Assembly (NCBI GenBank): GCA_025928215.1
Contig: JAICJW010000017.1
Coordinates: 1-21,144 of the forward strand
Direction of reading: 5' to 3'
DNA: 21,144 nucleotides
From: Chloroflexia bacterium
Lineage (GTDB): Bacteria; Chloroflexota; Chloroflexia; Thermomicrobiales; JALYUS01
Position numbers and translations under genes: made by a program. Shown in pieces: positions 7,218-15,175 of the stretch (positions within the stretch are counted from its first letter, which is position 1; the number at the start of each line of letters is the position of its first letter). The notes under the pieces were generated by a model. It did no database searches, had not been told where the DNA came from, and saw only the letters and a list, made by a program, of their open reading frames with translations.

Positions 7218-8716
7218 AGGCGGGCCGTTATGCCGGCACAATCTTTATCGCGCTGATGCTCGCATACGCCTATGTCCTCCCACGCTGGGCGGACTGGAAT
7301 CAGAACTCACGCTACGATCTGACACGCGCGCTGGTGGAGCATCGCACCGTCGTGATTGACCGGTATGCAGCGAACACGGGGGATTATGCCACGGTCAATG
7401 GCCGGATTGTTTCGGACAAAGCGCCGGGGCTTTCGCTGCTCGCCGTGCCGCCCTACATGCTCTATCGGCTGGCCTCGCATCTGCGCCCCATTCACGATCT
7501 GACGGATCGCGTCGCGCATCGTGGCGCCTTCGCCGCCACACTGAACCCGGACGGCACCGGCCTGACGGACGATAAGGCGGAGGCAGCACTCGCGCTCGCG
7601 TTCGTGACGCTGCTTTGCGTGGCGGTGCCCGCGTCGCTGCTGGGCGTGCTGCTCGCCGGGCTGTTCCGCCGTTTCAGCCCGTATGAGGGCGCGAACGCGG
7701 TCGTCGCGATCGTTCTCATGCTGGCGACGCCACTGGCGGCATATGGGAACGCATTCTACGGGCATGTTCCGGCTGCAATGTTGCTGTTCACCGCCTTCGC
7801 GCTCCTCATCACCGCCAACGGTACCCTGCGCCGATCCCGGCTGGTGATGCTTGGCGCGCTGTTCGGTGCGACATTGCTCATGGAATATCCGGCGGCGTTG
7901 ATCGTTGCAGCACTCGGCTGCTGGACACTCGCCCTCCTCTGGCAACACCGACAATGGGCGGGCGTTGGTTGGCTCGCGCTCGGTGGCGCGCCGTTTCTTG
8001 CGCTGCTCGCCCTCTATGACCGCGCGGCATACGGTACGCCACTGCCGACGGGATATGAGCATTCCACGCTCTGGCAGGATCGCCATAGCGAGGGCTTTCT
8101 CAGCCTGACATACCCGAAGGCGGGCGCGCTGTGGGGTATCACCTTTGGGGACTTCCGCGGTCTCTTCTTTCTCGCGCCCGTGTTGCTTCTCGTCGTCCCT
8201 GGATTCGTCGTCTGGTGGCGTGCAGGGCAGGACCGGGCGGCGTGGTGGGCCGCGCTCTCCGCCCTTGTGCTCTTCTTCCTCTTCAATGCCGCGTCGGCGA
8301 TGTGGTGGGGCGGCTTCGCCGTTGGGCCGCGCTACCTCCTCCCGATGCTGCCGTTCTGTTGCTATCCGATCGGCGCGCTGATCCCGGTCTTCGTGCGGCG
8401 GTGGCGGATCATGGCCGCGTCGGGGGCGCTGGCCCTGCTCTCCCTGATACAGGTATGGCTGCAACTGCTTGCCGGCCAGGAGTATCCACCCGATACCTTC
8501 CGTCATCCACTGGCTGACTATGTCTGGCCGCATCTGGCTGCTGGCGACATCGCACGCAATCTCGGCATGGCCGCGGGCCTTCGCGGCCTCTCGAGTCTCG
8601 TCCCCCTCATCGGTGCTTTCACGCTGCTCGGTGGCTGGAGTTTGATGCGGCATCGCGTGGAAATGCGGCAGAAGATGGAAGGAATGAGGATTGAGGCGCA
8701 CTATGTCCGCTCGTGA
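7190..8716 (+). CDS. Polytopic membrane protein, GT-C/ArnT-PMT-like putative glycosyltransferase
   Basis: 508 aa from the GTG at 7190. About ten or more hydrophobic segments are present. The first transmembrane segment (about 13-31) is followed by an extracytoplasmic loop with RYDLTRALVEHRTVVIDRY (41-59) and a SDKAPGLSLLAVPPY segment (75-89). Acidic residues in this first loop, together with the 'SDKAPG' motif, are typical of lipid-linked-sugar GT-C proteins related to family GT39/GT83. Such enzymes use polyprenyl-phosphate sugars at the outer membrane face to decorate glycans, lipids or proteins. The short C-terminal tail is basic and cytoplasmic in character. It overlaps the gene before by 28 nt and the next by 14 nt, so it is embedded in the operon. 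Activity is inferred; it could also be a transport or assembly factor. Confidence 0.7.
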   Translation: MAHRSPVALKAGRYAGTIFIALMLAYAYVLPRWADWNQNSRYDLTRALVEHRTVVIDRYAANTGDYATVNGRIVSDKAPGLSLLAVPPYMLYRLASHLRPIHDLTDRVAHRGAFAATLNPDGTGLTDDKAEAALALAFVTLLCVAVPASLLGVLLAGLFRRFSPYEGANAVVAIVLMLATPLAAYGNAFYGHVPAAMLLFTAFALLITANGTLRRSRLVMLGALFGATLLMEYPAALIVAALGCWTLALLWQHRQWAGVGWLALGGAPFLALLALYDRAAYGTPLPTGYEHSTLWQDRHSEGFLSLTYPKAGALWGITFGDFRGLFFLAPVLLLVVPGFVVWWRAGQDRAAWWAALSALVLFFLFNAASAMWWGGFAVGPRYLLPMLPFCCYPIGALIPVFVRRWRIMAASGALALLSLIQVWLQLLAGQEYPPDTFRHPLADYVWPHLAAGDIARNLGMAAGLRGLSSLVPLIGAFTLLGGWSLMRHRVEMRQKMEGMRIEAHYVRS

Positions 8717-10403
8717 TGTAGCCGTCCGTTCGGTCCCGCTCCCTGGTGTGGCAACATGGCGCTTCCCGGCGCTGATCGGTGCCGTCGTCCTCACCGCGAC
8801 CGCGCTTCCCTACCTGGTAGGAAGTGGCTTCGCGGGGGACGGTCGCCGATTCATGGGGATCGCCTTCGACGTCCCGGATACCGCACAATACTTCGCCTGG
8901 ATGCGCGCGTTCGCCCATTCCAATACCCTGCTCATTGCCAACCCGCTCACGCCGGAACCGAATCGCGCGGCGTTCTTCAACGTGCTCTGGTTCTCGCTCG
9001 GGCATCTTGGCCGGCTCCTGCATGCGGAACCCACCGTGGTGTATCAGGGATTCCGCTGGCTGGCAGGCGGGGGATTCCTCGCAATGCTCTGGGTGATCTG
9101 TGGCACGTTCTGCTCGCCCGGAGCGGAGCGGCGGCTTGCCTGGCTCCTCGCCACCGTGGGTGGGGGTTTTGGCTGGTTCTGGATTATCGTGAAGTACACG
9201 TTGCATCGTCCCGTCCCGCCACTGGACGTCTATATTGCGGAACCCAACACGCTGTTCTCGCTCATCGCGTTTCCGCACTTGCTCTTCGCGTCCTCACTGC
9301 TGATCGGGATTTTTCTCCTCGCGCTACGCGGCTACGAGCGTCGGAGTTGGGCCGCATACGGGGGGGCGGCTGCTCTCGGCCTTCTCCTCGGTTTGACACA
9401 TGCCTACGACTTGTTGATCGTCTATACCGTGCTTTGCGGGTTTGCTGCCGCCGTTGCTGTGAAGCAACGGACGATTCCGTGGCGCTTGGTCACGGGTGTT
9501 GCGATCATTGGCGGTATCTCATCGCCGCCTGCCCTCTACTTCACCTATCTGACACAGCACGACGCAACATGGCGGGGAGTGCTTGCCCAGTACGGCAATG
9601 GTGAGGTTTGGACACCGTCCCCGCCGCATCTCGTGATCCTTCTCGGTCCCGTGTTCCTCGTCGCGCTGGTCACACTGCTTGTCCCTGCGGGAAGGCGCGC
9701 GCTCTGGCGCGGCCCGGAGCCTGATCTATTGCTGGCGGTCTGGTTTCTCGCGTCGTTCGCGCTCGTGTACCTGCCCACCTCCTATCAGATCAAGATGTTC
9801 AATGGTTGGCAGATTCCCGCGGCAATCCTCGCGGCACGCGGTCTTTTTCGGATATTCGTACCACAGGCGTCGCGAGCGGGGGGCGTATTCGCTCGAATCG
9901 GTACCCGATGGCCGCTTGCGATGATCGCCGGCGTGGGTCTGGTCGCATTGGCGCTCCCAACGAATCTCTATCTCCTCGCCTGGCGGGGAGACGAATTACA
10001 CCGGGCCACCGCTCCATACAGCCTCACCGTCGGTGATGTTGATGCATTGCACTGGCTCGATGCGAACGCGCGTGACGGCGATATCGTGTTAGCTTCGCTC
10101 ACCATTGGGCAATATGTTCCGGGCATGAGCGATGCCCGTCCGGTCCTCGCACACTGGGCACAAACACTGCGCTATTACGAGAAAGACGAGGCCGTCCGCC
10201 GCTTTTTCAGTGCCTCCACGACGGAAAGTGAGCGCCAGGCACTCCTTCAAACCTGGCATGTGCGCTATGTCTTTGTTGGCCCCGAAGAGCGGGCGCTCGG
10301 TGCGTTCGACCCGCGACAGTCTCCGGGTTACGTCCCGGCGTTCACCAGCGGAGCGACGATCATTTATAGGGTAGACCTGATTGATGCGGAACGAGGCGCC
10401 TGA
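8703..10403 (+). CDS. Polytopic membrane protein with GT-C-like architecture and soluble C-terminal domain
   Basis: 566 aa from ATG 8703 (GAGG at 8693-8696, 6-nt spacing); a TTG four codons earlier is an alternative start. Many hydrophobic segments follow an N-terminal helix (about 21-40). The first outer loop contains FDVPDTAQYFAWMRAF (55-70) and NPLTPEPN (80-87), an Asp-rich loop pattern common in GT-C-type enzymes. The last about 130 residues are soluble: ALHWLDANARDGDIVLAS, a FVGPEERALGAFD segment and IYRVDL near the end. This domain follows the membrane part in many predicted polymannosyl/GT-C proteins of environmental bacteria. The function is probably extracytoplasmic glycosyl transfer from a lipid-linked donor, without assignable specificity. 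The stop codon overlaps the next start (TGATG). Confidence 0.65.
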   Translation: MSARDVAVRSVPLPGVATWRFPALIGAVVLTATALPYLVGSGFAGDGRRFMGIAFDVPDTAQYFAWMRAFAHSNTLLIANPLTPEPNRAAFFNVLWFSLGHLGRLLHAEPTVVYQGFRWLAGGGFLAMLWVICGTFCSPGAERRLAWLLATVGGGFGWFWIIVKYTLHRPVPPLDVYIAEPNTLFSLIAFPHLLFASSLLIGIFLLALRGYERRSWAAYGGAAALGLLLGLTHAYDLLIVYTVLCGFAAAVAVKQRTIPWRLVTGVAIIGGISSPPALYFTYLTQHDATWRGVLAQYGNGEVWTPSPPHLVILLGPVFLVALVTLLVPAGRRALWRGPEPDLLLAVWFLASFALVYLPTSYQIKMFNGWQIPAAILAARGLFRIFVPQASRAGGVFARIGTRWPLAMIAGVGLVALALPTNLYLLAWRGDELHRATAPYSLTVGDVDALHWLDANARDGDIVLASLTIGQYVPGMSDARPVLAHWAQTLRYYEKDEAVRRFFSASTTESERQALLQTWHVRYVFVGPEERALGAFDPRQSPGYVPAFTSGATIIYRVDLIDAERGA

Positions 10404-11980
10404 TGAGTCATTTGCGTCGAGTAATCACGCCCCGAAAGCTGCTGCTCAATATCAGCATGCTCGGAGCGGTCGTGCTCTCCTCGATAGCGGGAGCGGCGGA
10501 GCCGGCAGCGCCAACCGCGACGACGACATGGACACCGGCGACGCAGATCGGGAACAGTCTCTCCGCGTGGTTCCCGGACATCGCGCTCGACCAGGCAGGG
10601 ACGACGCACATTGTCTGGAATGCGTCGCAGGTTCTGGCGCCAACAACGGCGGGGCAAGGGATGATCGTTGCCTCGCCCGCCTTGCGCGATTACCTGATGT
10701 ACGAGCGGTTCAGTCCGTCCGATGGTGCGGATAACCCGCCCGCGACAGACATTGGTCTGGCAGGGGGTGGCGAAGCGATTCGCAGTGCCATTCTCGTTGA
10801 TCGCGCTGGCACGCTTGATGTCCTTTATCGCTCCAGTGAGCATATTTGGTTCATCAAAGCGCCGGTCAATGCCGCAGCGAGCGCGAGCGCCTGGTCCGAG
10901 CCGCACTGGATCAGCGGCATGGGCACCGCCTACTATGCCGCGATTGCCCAGGACGCGAGCGGCGATCTTCATGTCCTGTATACAGAGAACACGCCCGTTG
11001 ATGTGGATAAGGGGAACCCCCCGGCGCTCAGGCAGAGCCTCTTCTATCGCCGCTCCAGCGATGACGGGGCAACCTGGTCCGCGCCCGTCCGACTCTCGAA
11101 CCCCTCATCACTGCGTGGTACGACGCGCCCACAGATTCATATCAAAGGCTCAACCCTTATGGTGGCGTGGGACGAGGGGTACGACAACATTAATGCCGTC
11201 GGCGATCCGACTCAGGGTGTCCTGCGACGTTCGACTGACGGCGGGAGAACGTGGCAGCCAGTTCAGACGATTACCGACGCAGGTGTACCGATTGAGCAGC
11301 TGACGTTTGCCTTTGGCACAGAGCATCATGCCTTGATCGTGTGGCGTCAGACGACCAAAGACATCATCCGGTTCAGTACGTCCGATACCGATGGAGCGGA
11401 ATGGAGCACTCCCACCACGATACCGAATATCGTTGCGCGGCATTATTACGAGAAGCATCAATTCGACCGATATGCCCTTGCGGCTGACAGTGCGGGGCGG
11501 TTTCATCTGTTCGCGGTCGGACAGGTAGATTCGCCGGATCACGTTGCCCTTTTCCATCTGGAGATGCGCGATGGGGCATGGTCCGCACCGCAGACGCTCT
11601 ACAATGGCGTCGGATACCCCGAATATCCTGGTGTCGCGACGGACGGTGGCAATCGCTTCGTCGTCTCATTCTTCGTCCGTGACACCTTGTTCGACGTGGG
11701 GAATTACCGTGTCTGGTGGGCGAATGGGTTGGCGGATGCTGCTCCTGTTGCGAGGCAAGCGGTGCCGACAGTTGTTCCCACCCCAATCTCTGCTCCGACC
11801 ATAATTGCGCGGCAGGTTAGTCCAAATGCAACGCTTCCAGCAGGTTCAGTGCCGCCCGACGAGCGTGCCCGCATTGACCGCCCGCCGGATGTCGTTTCAT
11901 TCGGCGAGGGAGTGCTTGCCGTTACCGGAATAGTTGGCATTGTTGTCGCGATGCAGCTCTGGCGTCTTCGTCGCTCCTGA
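10403..11980 (+). CDS. Surface BNR/Asp-box beta-propeller protein (sialidase-like) with C-terminal membrane anchor
   Basis: 525 aa. Basic residues followed by a hydrophobic stretch (about 12-30) ending in AGAAEP look like a Sec signal peptide cleaved near residue 32. The body shows Asp-box repeats: SSDDGATW (218-225), STDGGRTW (277-284) and a degenerate SDTDGAEW (327-334). Other blade-like repeats carry a 'DxxGxxHxxW/F' theme (ALDQAGTTHIVW, AQDASGDLHVLY, AADSAGRFHLF). A Pro/Thr-rich linker (about 447-495) leads to one transmembrane helix (about 501-519) and a basic RLRRS end, so the propeller faces outward. Sialidases share this fold, but the Asp boxes are structural and no sialidase Arg triad was identified. 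It may bind or process the polymer being made. GAGG at 10393-10396 and the overlap with the previous stop indicate coupling. Confidence 0.75.
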   Translation: MSHLRRVITPRKLLLNISMLGAVVLSSIAGAAEPAAPTATTTWTPATQIGNSLSAWFPDIALDQAGTTHIVWNASQVLAPTTAGQGMIVASPALRDYLMYERFSPSDGADNPPATDIGLAGGGEAIRSAILVDRAGTLDVLYRSSEHIWFIKAPVNAAASASAWSEPHWISGMGTAYYAAIAQDASGDLHVLYTENTPVDVDKGNPPALRQSLFYRRSSDDGATWSAPVRLSNPSSLRGTTRPQIHIKGSTLMVAWDEGYDNINAVGDPTQGVLRRSTDGGRTWQPVQTITDAGVPIEQLTFAFGTEHHALIVWRQTTKDIIRFSTSDTDGAEWSTPTTIPNIVARHYYEKHQFDRYALAADSAGRFHLFAVGQVDSPDHVALFHLEMRDGAWSAPQTLYNGVGYPEYPGVATDGGNRFVVSFFVRDTLFDVGNYRVWWANGLADAAPVARQAVPTVVPTPISAPTIIARQVSPNATLPAGSVPPDERARIDRPPDVVSFGEGVLAVTGIVGIVVAMQLWRLRRS

Positions 11981-12085
11981 AAGTCGTGAGGGGAAACATC
12001 GGTTGCTATCGCATCCATCGGCTGTATCGGGCGTGAGGGAATAGGGCGGATACGATTAGGTGGAGGCACATGAGGGGATTTTCTT

Positions 12086-13804
12086 ATGACTAAGCGGCAG
12101 GGATACGAACAGGATACATCTGATGATTCCCTCATGCTGTCAAACATACTGCGAGCGGTACGCCGCTGGTGGTGGTTGCTTCTCTTGGCAACGGCGGTCG
12201 CGGGTGGTGTGGCAATCCGTTCCGCCGCTCACACGCCACGAAATTACCGCACGGAAACGACGATTCTCGTCGGCCGTATCGCGCAGCAAGCCAATCCTGA
12301 TGCGAATGCGTTCACCCTGCTCGACCGCCTGACCTCATTCTACGCGAATGTCGCCACACGCGAGCCGGTGCTTGATGCCGCCGCAAAATCGGTTTCGCCG
12401 CCAACGACGGCAGCGGCGATCGCTCCCCGTGTTCAGGCACGCGCCATCACCGGCACGCAGTTCATCGAGGTGACGTATCTCGATCCTGACCCACGACGGG
12501 CGGCGGATATCGCCAACGCCATCGCATCCGCGCTGATCAAACAAAGCCCTACCCCGGATGGATCACAGACCGCCGAGCAGGCGAAGTTCACGCAGGGCCA
12601 ACTTCTCGACCTTCAGACGAAAATCACGGACTCGCAAACACAGATCAAGAAGCTTGAAGATGATATCGCCCAATCATCGAGCGCCGCTGAGATCGCGGAC
12701 GCACGAAGCAAGGAGAAGGAGCTGCAGGCGGAGGTGGATGGCTGGCGCACCAACTACACAAATCTCCTTATTCAGGCGCAGCCGAGTGCCCTCAACTTTC
12801 TCTCCATCGTTGAACCCGCAGCGATCCCTTCGTCCCCGGTCAGCGCCTCACGAACGCTCGTGATCGGCATGGGGGGGATTCTCGGACTCGGGCTCGCATT
12901 TGGCGGGGTGCTGCTGATCGAATATCTCGATGATACGTTGCGCAGACCGCAGGATGTCAAACAGCAGACGCATCTGCCATTGCTTGCAACTATGACGCGC
13001 AAGCGCCGCCAGCGTTGGGAGTCGGCGCCATTCAGCGCCTTGCGTAATATATTGCTCGATACCACGCCAGCCGTGCCGCTCCGACTACTCGTCACCGCGC
13101 CGCGCCGCCACAATGGCGTTACCTATACGGCGGTTGGCCTCGCTGAGGCATTTACACGGGCGGGGCGGCGTGTCGTGCTCGTTGACGGGAACTTCGTTGC
13201 ACCAACGGTGCATGCAAGCTTTGATGTACCGATGCGCCCCGGCTTTGCCGATGTAATCGCCGATGCGGCGAGTGCTGGCCGTGCGCTTACGACATCGCCG
13301 CGCGGGATTAAAAATCTGATCGTCCTTCCTACCGGAGATACATCCGGTTCGGACGATGCGCTCGGTCGGCCGGGACTCTCGGCGGCCCTCGACGCAATCG
13401 TCGCCGAAGCGTGCCCGGACGTTCTCATCGTTGATGGCGGAGCGCTCACCGATGCGACACGGACCTCGCGGTTGCTCGCGCACTATCTTTCGCACACGGT
13501 ACTCGTTGTTACCGGACAGACCCGTGGTCGCACGCTCCGTTCGATCGCCACGACTCTCACGACAAGTGGAACAGAGGTGGTTGGTGTCGTCTTTAATCAG
13601 TCTGTTCGATCCCGCCGTACGAGCAACCCATCGAAAGGGAGAGCCAGGCGTCTTCCCAAGGCCGTGATGGCAAGAATGCTGAACTATTTCGGGTTCGGCC
13701 TGTCGAAGAAGAATCCGAAGGCGACAGGCTACGCATATCCACCCGGCTCCCTGGCTTCGATGGCCCCGCCCCCTGGGTCAACCGATATCCTTGTGGAGGA
13801 CTGA
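12086..13804 (+). CDS. Wzz-type polysaccharide co-polymerase fused to a degenerate BY-kinase (ParA/MinD-like) domain
   Basis: 572 aa. The Wzz-type N-terminal half has TM1 (WWWLLLLATAVAGG, about 28-45) and an extracytoplasmic region including a coiled-coil stretch (about 160-220). A PSSP motif (248-251) precedes TM2 (about 257-279), which is followed by EYLDDTLRRPQDV. This is the standard chain-length-determinant layout. The C-terminal half (about 330-510) resembles the cytoplasmic BY-kinase/MinD fold, but key sites are lost. The Walker A position reads APRRHNGVTYT (338-348) without the Lys, Walker A' reads VVLVDGNF (363-370), and Walker B is VLIVDGG (446-452). No C-terminal tyrosine cluster is present. 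It probably regulates polymer length or export without kinase activity. RBS AGGGG (12073-12077) lies 8 nt before the start; 105 bp separate it from the BNR gene. Confidence 0.85.
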   Translation: MTKRQGYEQDTSDDSLMLSNILRAVRRWWWLLLLATAVAGGVAIRSAAHTPRNYRTETTILVGRIAQQANPDANAFTLLDRLTSFYANVATREPVLDAAAKSVSPPTTAAAIAPRVQARAITGTQFIEVTYLDPDPRRAADIANAIASALIKQSPTPDGSQTAEQAKFTQGQLLDLQTKITDSQTQIKKLEDDIAQSSSAAEIADARSKEKELQAEVDGWRTNYTNLLIQAQPSALNFLSIVEPAAIPSSPVSASRTLVIGMGGILGLGLAFGGVLLIEYLDDTLRRPQDVKQQTHLPLLATMTRKRRQRWESAPFSALRNILLDTTPAVPLRLLVTAPRRHNGVTYTAVGLAEAFTRAGRRVVLVDGNFVAPTVHASFDVPMRPGFADVIADAASAGRALTTSPRGIKNLIVLPTGDTSGSDDALGRPGLSAALDAIVAEACPDVLIVDGGALTDATRTSRLLAHYLSHTVLVVTGQTRGRTLRSIATTLTTSGTEVVGVVFNQSVRSRRTSNPSKGRARRLPKAVMARMLNYFGFGLSKKNPKATGYAYPPGSLASMAPPPGSTDILVED

Positions 13805-15067
13805 ATGACGATGCGCATTCTCATACTCGCGCAAGTGCTGCCGTACCCGCCGGACAGCGGCCCGAAAGTCAAGACCTATGGTTCGGTACGCGCGCTTGCG
13901 GCGCTGCACGATGTGACGGTCCTCGCATTTAGCCGGTCGGATGCCGAGGACAGATGCGCCCGCCAATTGGCGGCACAGTGCGGCTGTACCGTGCATACCG
14001 TGCCATTACGTCGTGGGCGGCGGCATGACCTGCTGGCTGCTGGATATGCCTTGCTGACCGGGCAATCGTTCATCCTCGCGCGGGACCGGCGGCGCGCGAT
14101 GCACCAAATGGTACATCGCCTGCTCAATGCGCAGCCGTACGATGTGATCCATGTGGATCAACTCAACATGGCGCAGTATGTCCCGAAGCGATTCGGCGGT
14201 CAGGTCGTTTTTGATGCCCACAATGCGGTCTGGACGATCACAGAGCGGATGGCCGCGCATGAAAAGAATTTGCTCCGCCGTATCGCGCTCCATGTGGAGG
14301 CGCGCCGTATCCGTTGTGCCGAGCGGCACATTTGCGAGAAGGCGGATATCGTCCTGACAACGACGATGGAAGATCAAACGGCCTTACTCGCCACGAGCCG
14401 AAAGCGCTTTTGGGGAGAGATCATCCCCATCGGAGTAGACGTTCCTGCCGAACCGCGGAATCGTGGGACAGCATCCCTCCTGATCCATATCGGTACGATG
14501 TTCTACCCGCCAAATGCGGACGCCGTGCGCTGGTTTGTAACGGAGGTTTTTGATCGGGTTCGCGCCGCAGTACCAGATGCGCGGTTCGTCGTCGTTGGCG
14601 CTCGCCCACCGGCGGACATCGCCGCGTTCCATAATCCGGCACGCGGCATCGAGGTGCGCGGGTACGTGCCGGATATTGCTCCTCTCCTCGCGGAGGCGGC
14701 AGCAACCGTCGTGCCGACGCGTGCCGGGAGTGGCATGCGCGTCAAGATTCTCGAGGCAATGGCGGTGGGGTTGCCGATCGTGACGACGACGGTCGGCGCG
14801 GAGGGGATTCGTGTCGTTCCGGACACCCACCTCCTGATCGCGGACGATGCCGCCGCGTTCGCGGATGCGACGGTTCGTCTGCTCTCTGACCCCGCATTGC
14901 GGGCACGGTTGCGTAACCAGGCACATGCCCTCGCGGCAGCGTGCTATGACTGGCATGTGACGGGAACGATGCTCTGCTCGCTCTATAGCGGGTTGGATTC
15001 CGTCCTCGGCGCCGCGCCGCGCTCCGTCGCTGATAGACCCGTGCCGAGTGCCGCACCCGGTGGCTGA
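13805..15067 (+). CDS. Family 4 glycosyltransferase (first of two paralogues)
   Basis: 420 aa, GT-B fold, cytoplasmic. The N-terminal half opens with RILILAQVLPYPPDSGPKVKT (4-24), the phosphate-binding-loop region of the acceptor domain, and includes VVFDAHNAVW (134-143). The donor half has LLIHIGTMFYPPNADAVRWF (225-244), FVVVGARPPADI (261-272), IEVRGYVPDIAPLLAEA (282-298) and GSGMRVKILEAMAVGLPIV (308-326); Glu317 occupies the conserved GT4 nucleotide-sugar Glu position. It retains configuration while adding a sugar to the lipid-linked repeat unit; donor unknown. GGAGG at 13795-13799 with 5-nt spacing selects the first of two close ATGs. One base separates its start from the preceding stop, so it is co-translated with the co-polymerase. 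Confidence 0.9.
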   Translation: MTMRILILAQVLPYPPDSGPKVKTYGSVRALAALHDVTVLAFSRSDAEDRCARQLAAQCGCTVHTVPLRRGRRHDLLAAGYALLTGQSFILARDRRRAMHQMVHRLLNAQPYDVIHVDQLNMAQYVPKRFGGQVVFDAHNAVWTITERMAAHEKNLLRRIALHVEARRIRCAERHICEKADIVLTTTMEDQTALLATSRKRFWGEIIPIGVDVPAEPRNRGTASLLIHIGTMFYPPNADAVRWFVTEVFDRVRAAVPDARFVVVGARPPADIAAFHNPARGIEVRGYVPDIAPLLAEAAATVVPTRAGSGMRVKILEAMAVGLPIVTTTVGAEGIRVVPDTHLLIADDAAAFADATVRLLSDPALRARLRNQAHALAAACYDWHVTGTMLCSLYSGLDSVLGAAPRSVADRPVPSAAPGG

Positions 15068-15175
15068 AGAACCTGTCAGCGCACCGTTCGTGCTTTTCAT
15101 GCCTTATGTAAGATCACCGGATTAGACTATAGATCGCAGGGAAATATTCTTCATTCTTCCGTAGGAGCCAGCACC

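Noticed and set aside
7307..8794. 495-codon minus-strand open frame antisense to the GT-C gene
   Set aside because: Its composition (very rich in Arg, Glu, Gln, His, without motifs) is that of an antisense shadow of a GC-rich membrane protein gene.
15068..15175. Possible promoter before the second GT4 gene
   Set aside because: The AT-rich TAGACTATAGAT segment offers only poor -10 and -35 pairs at any acceptable spacing.
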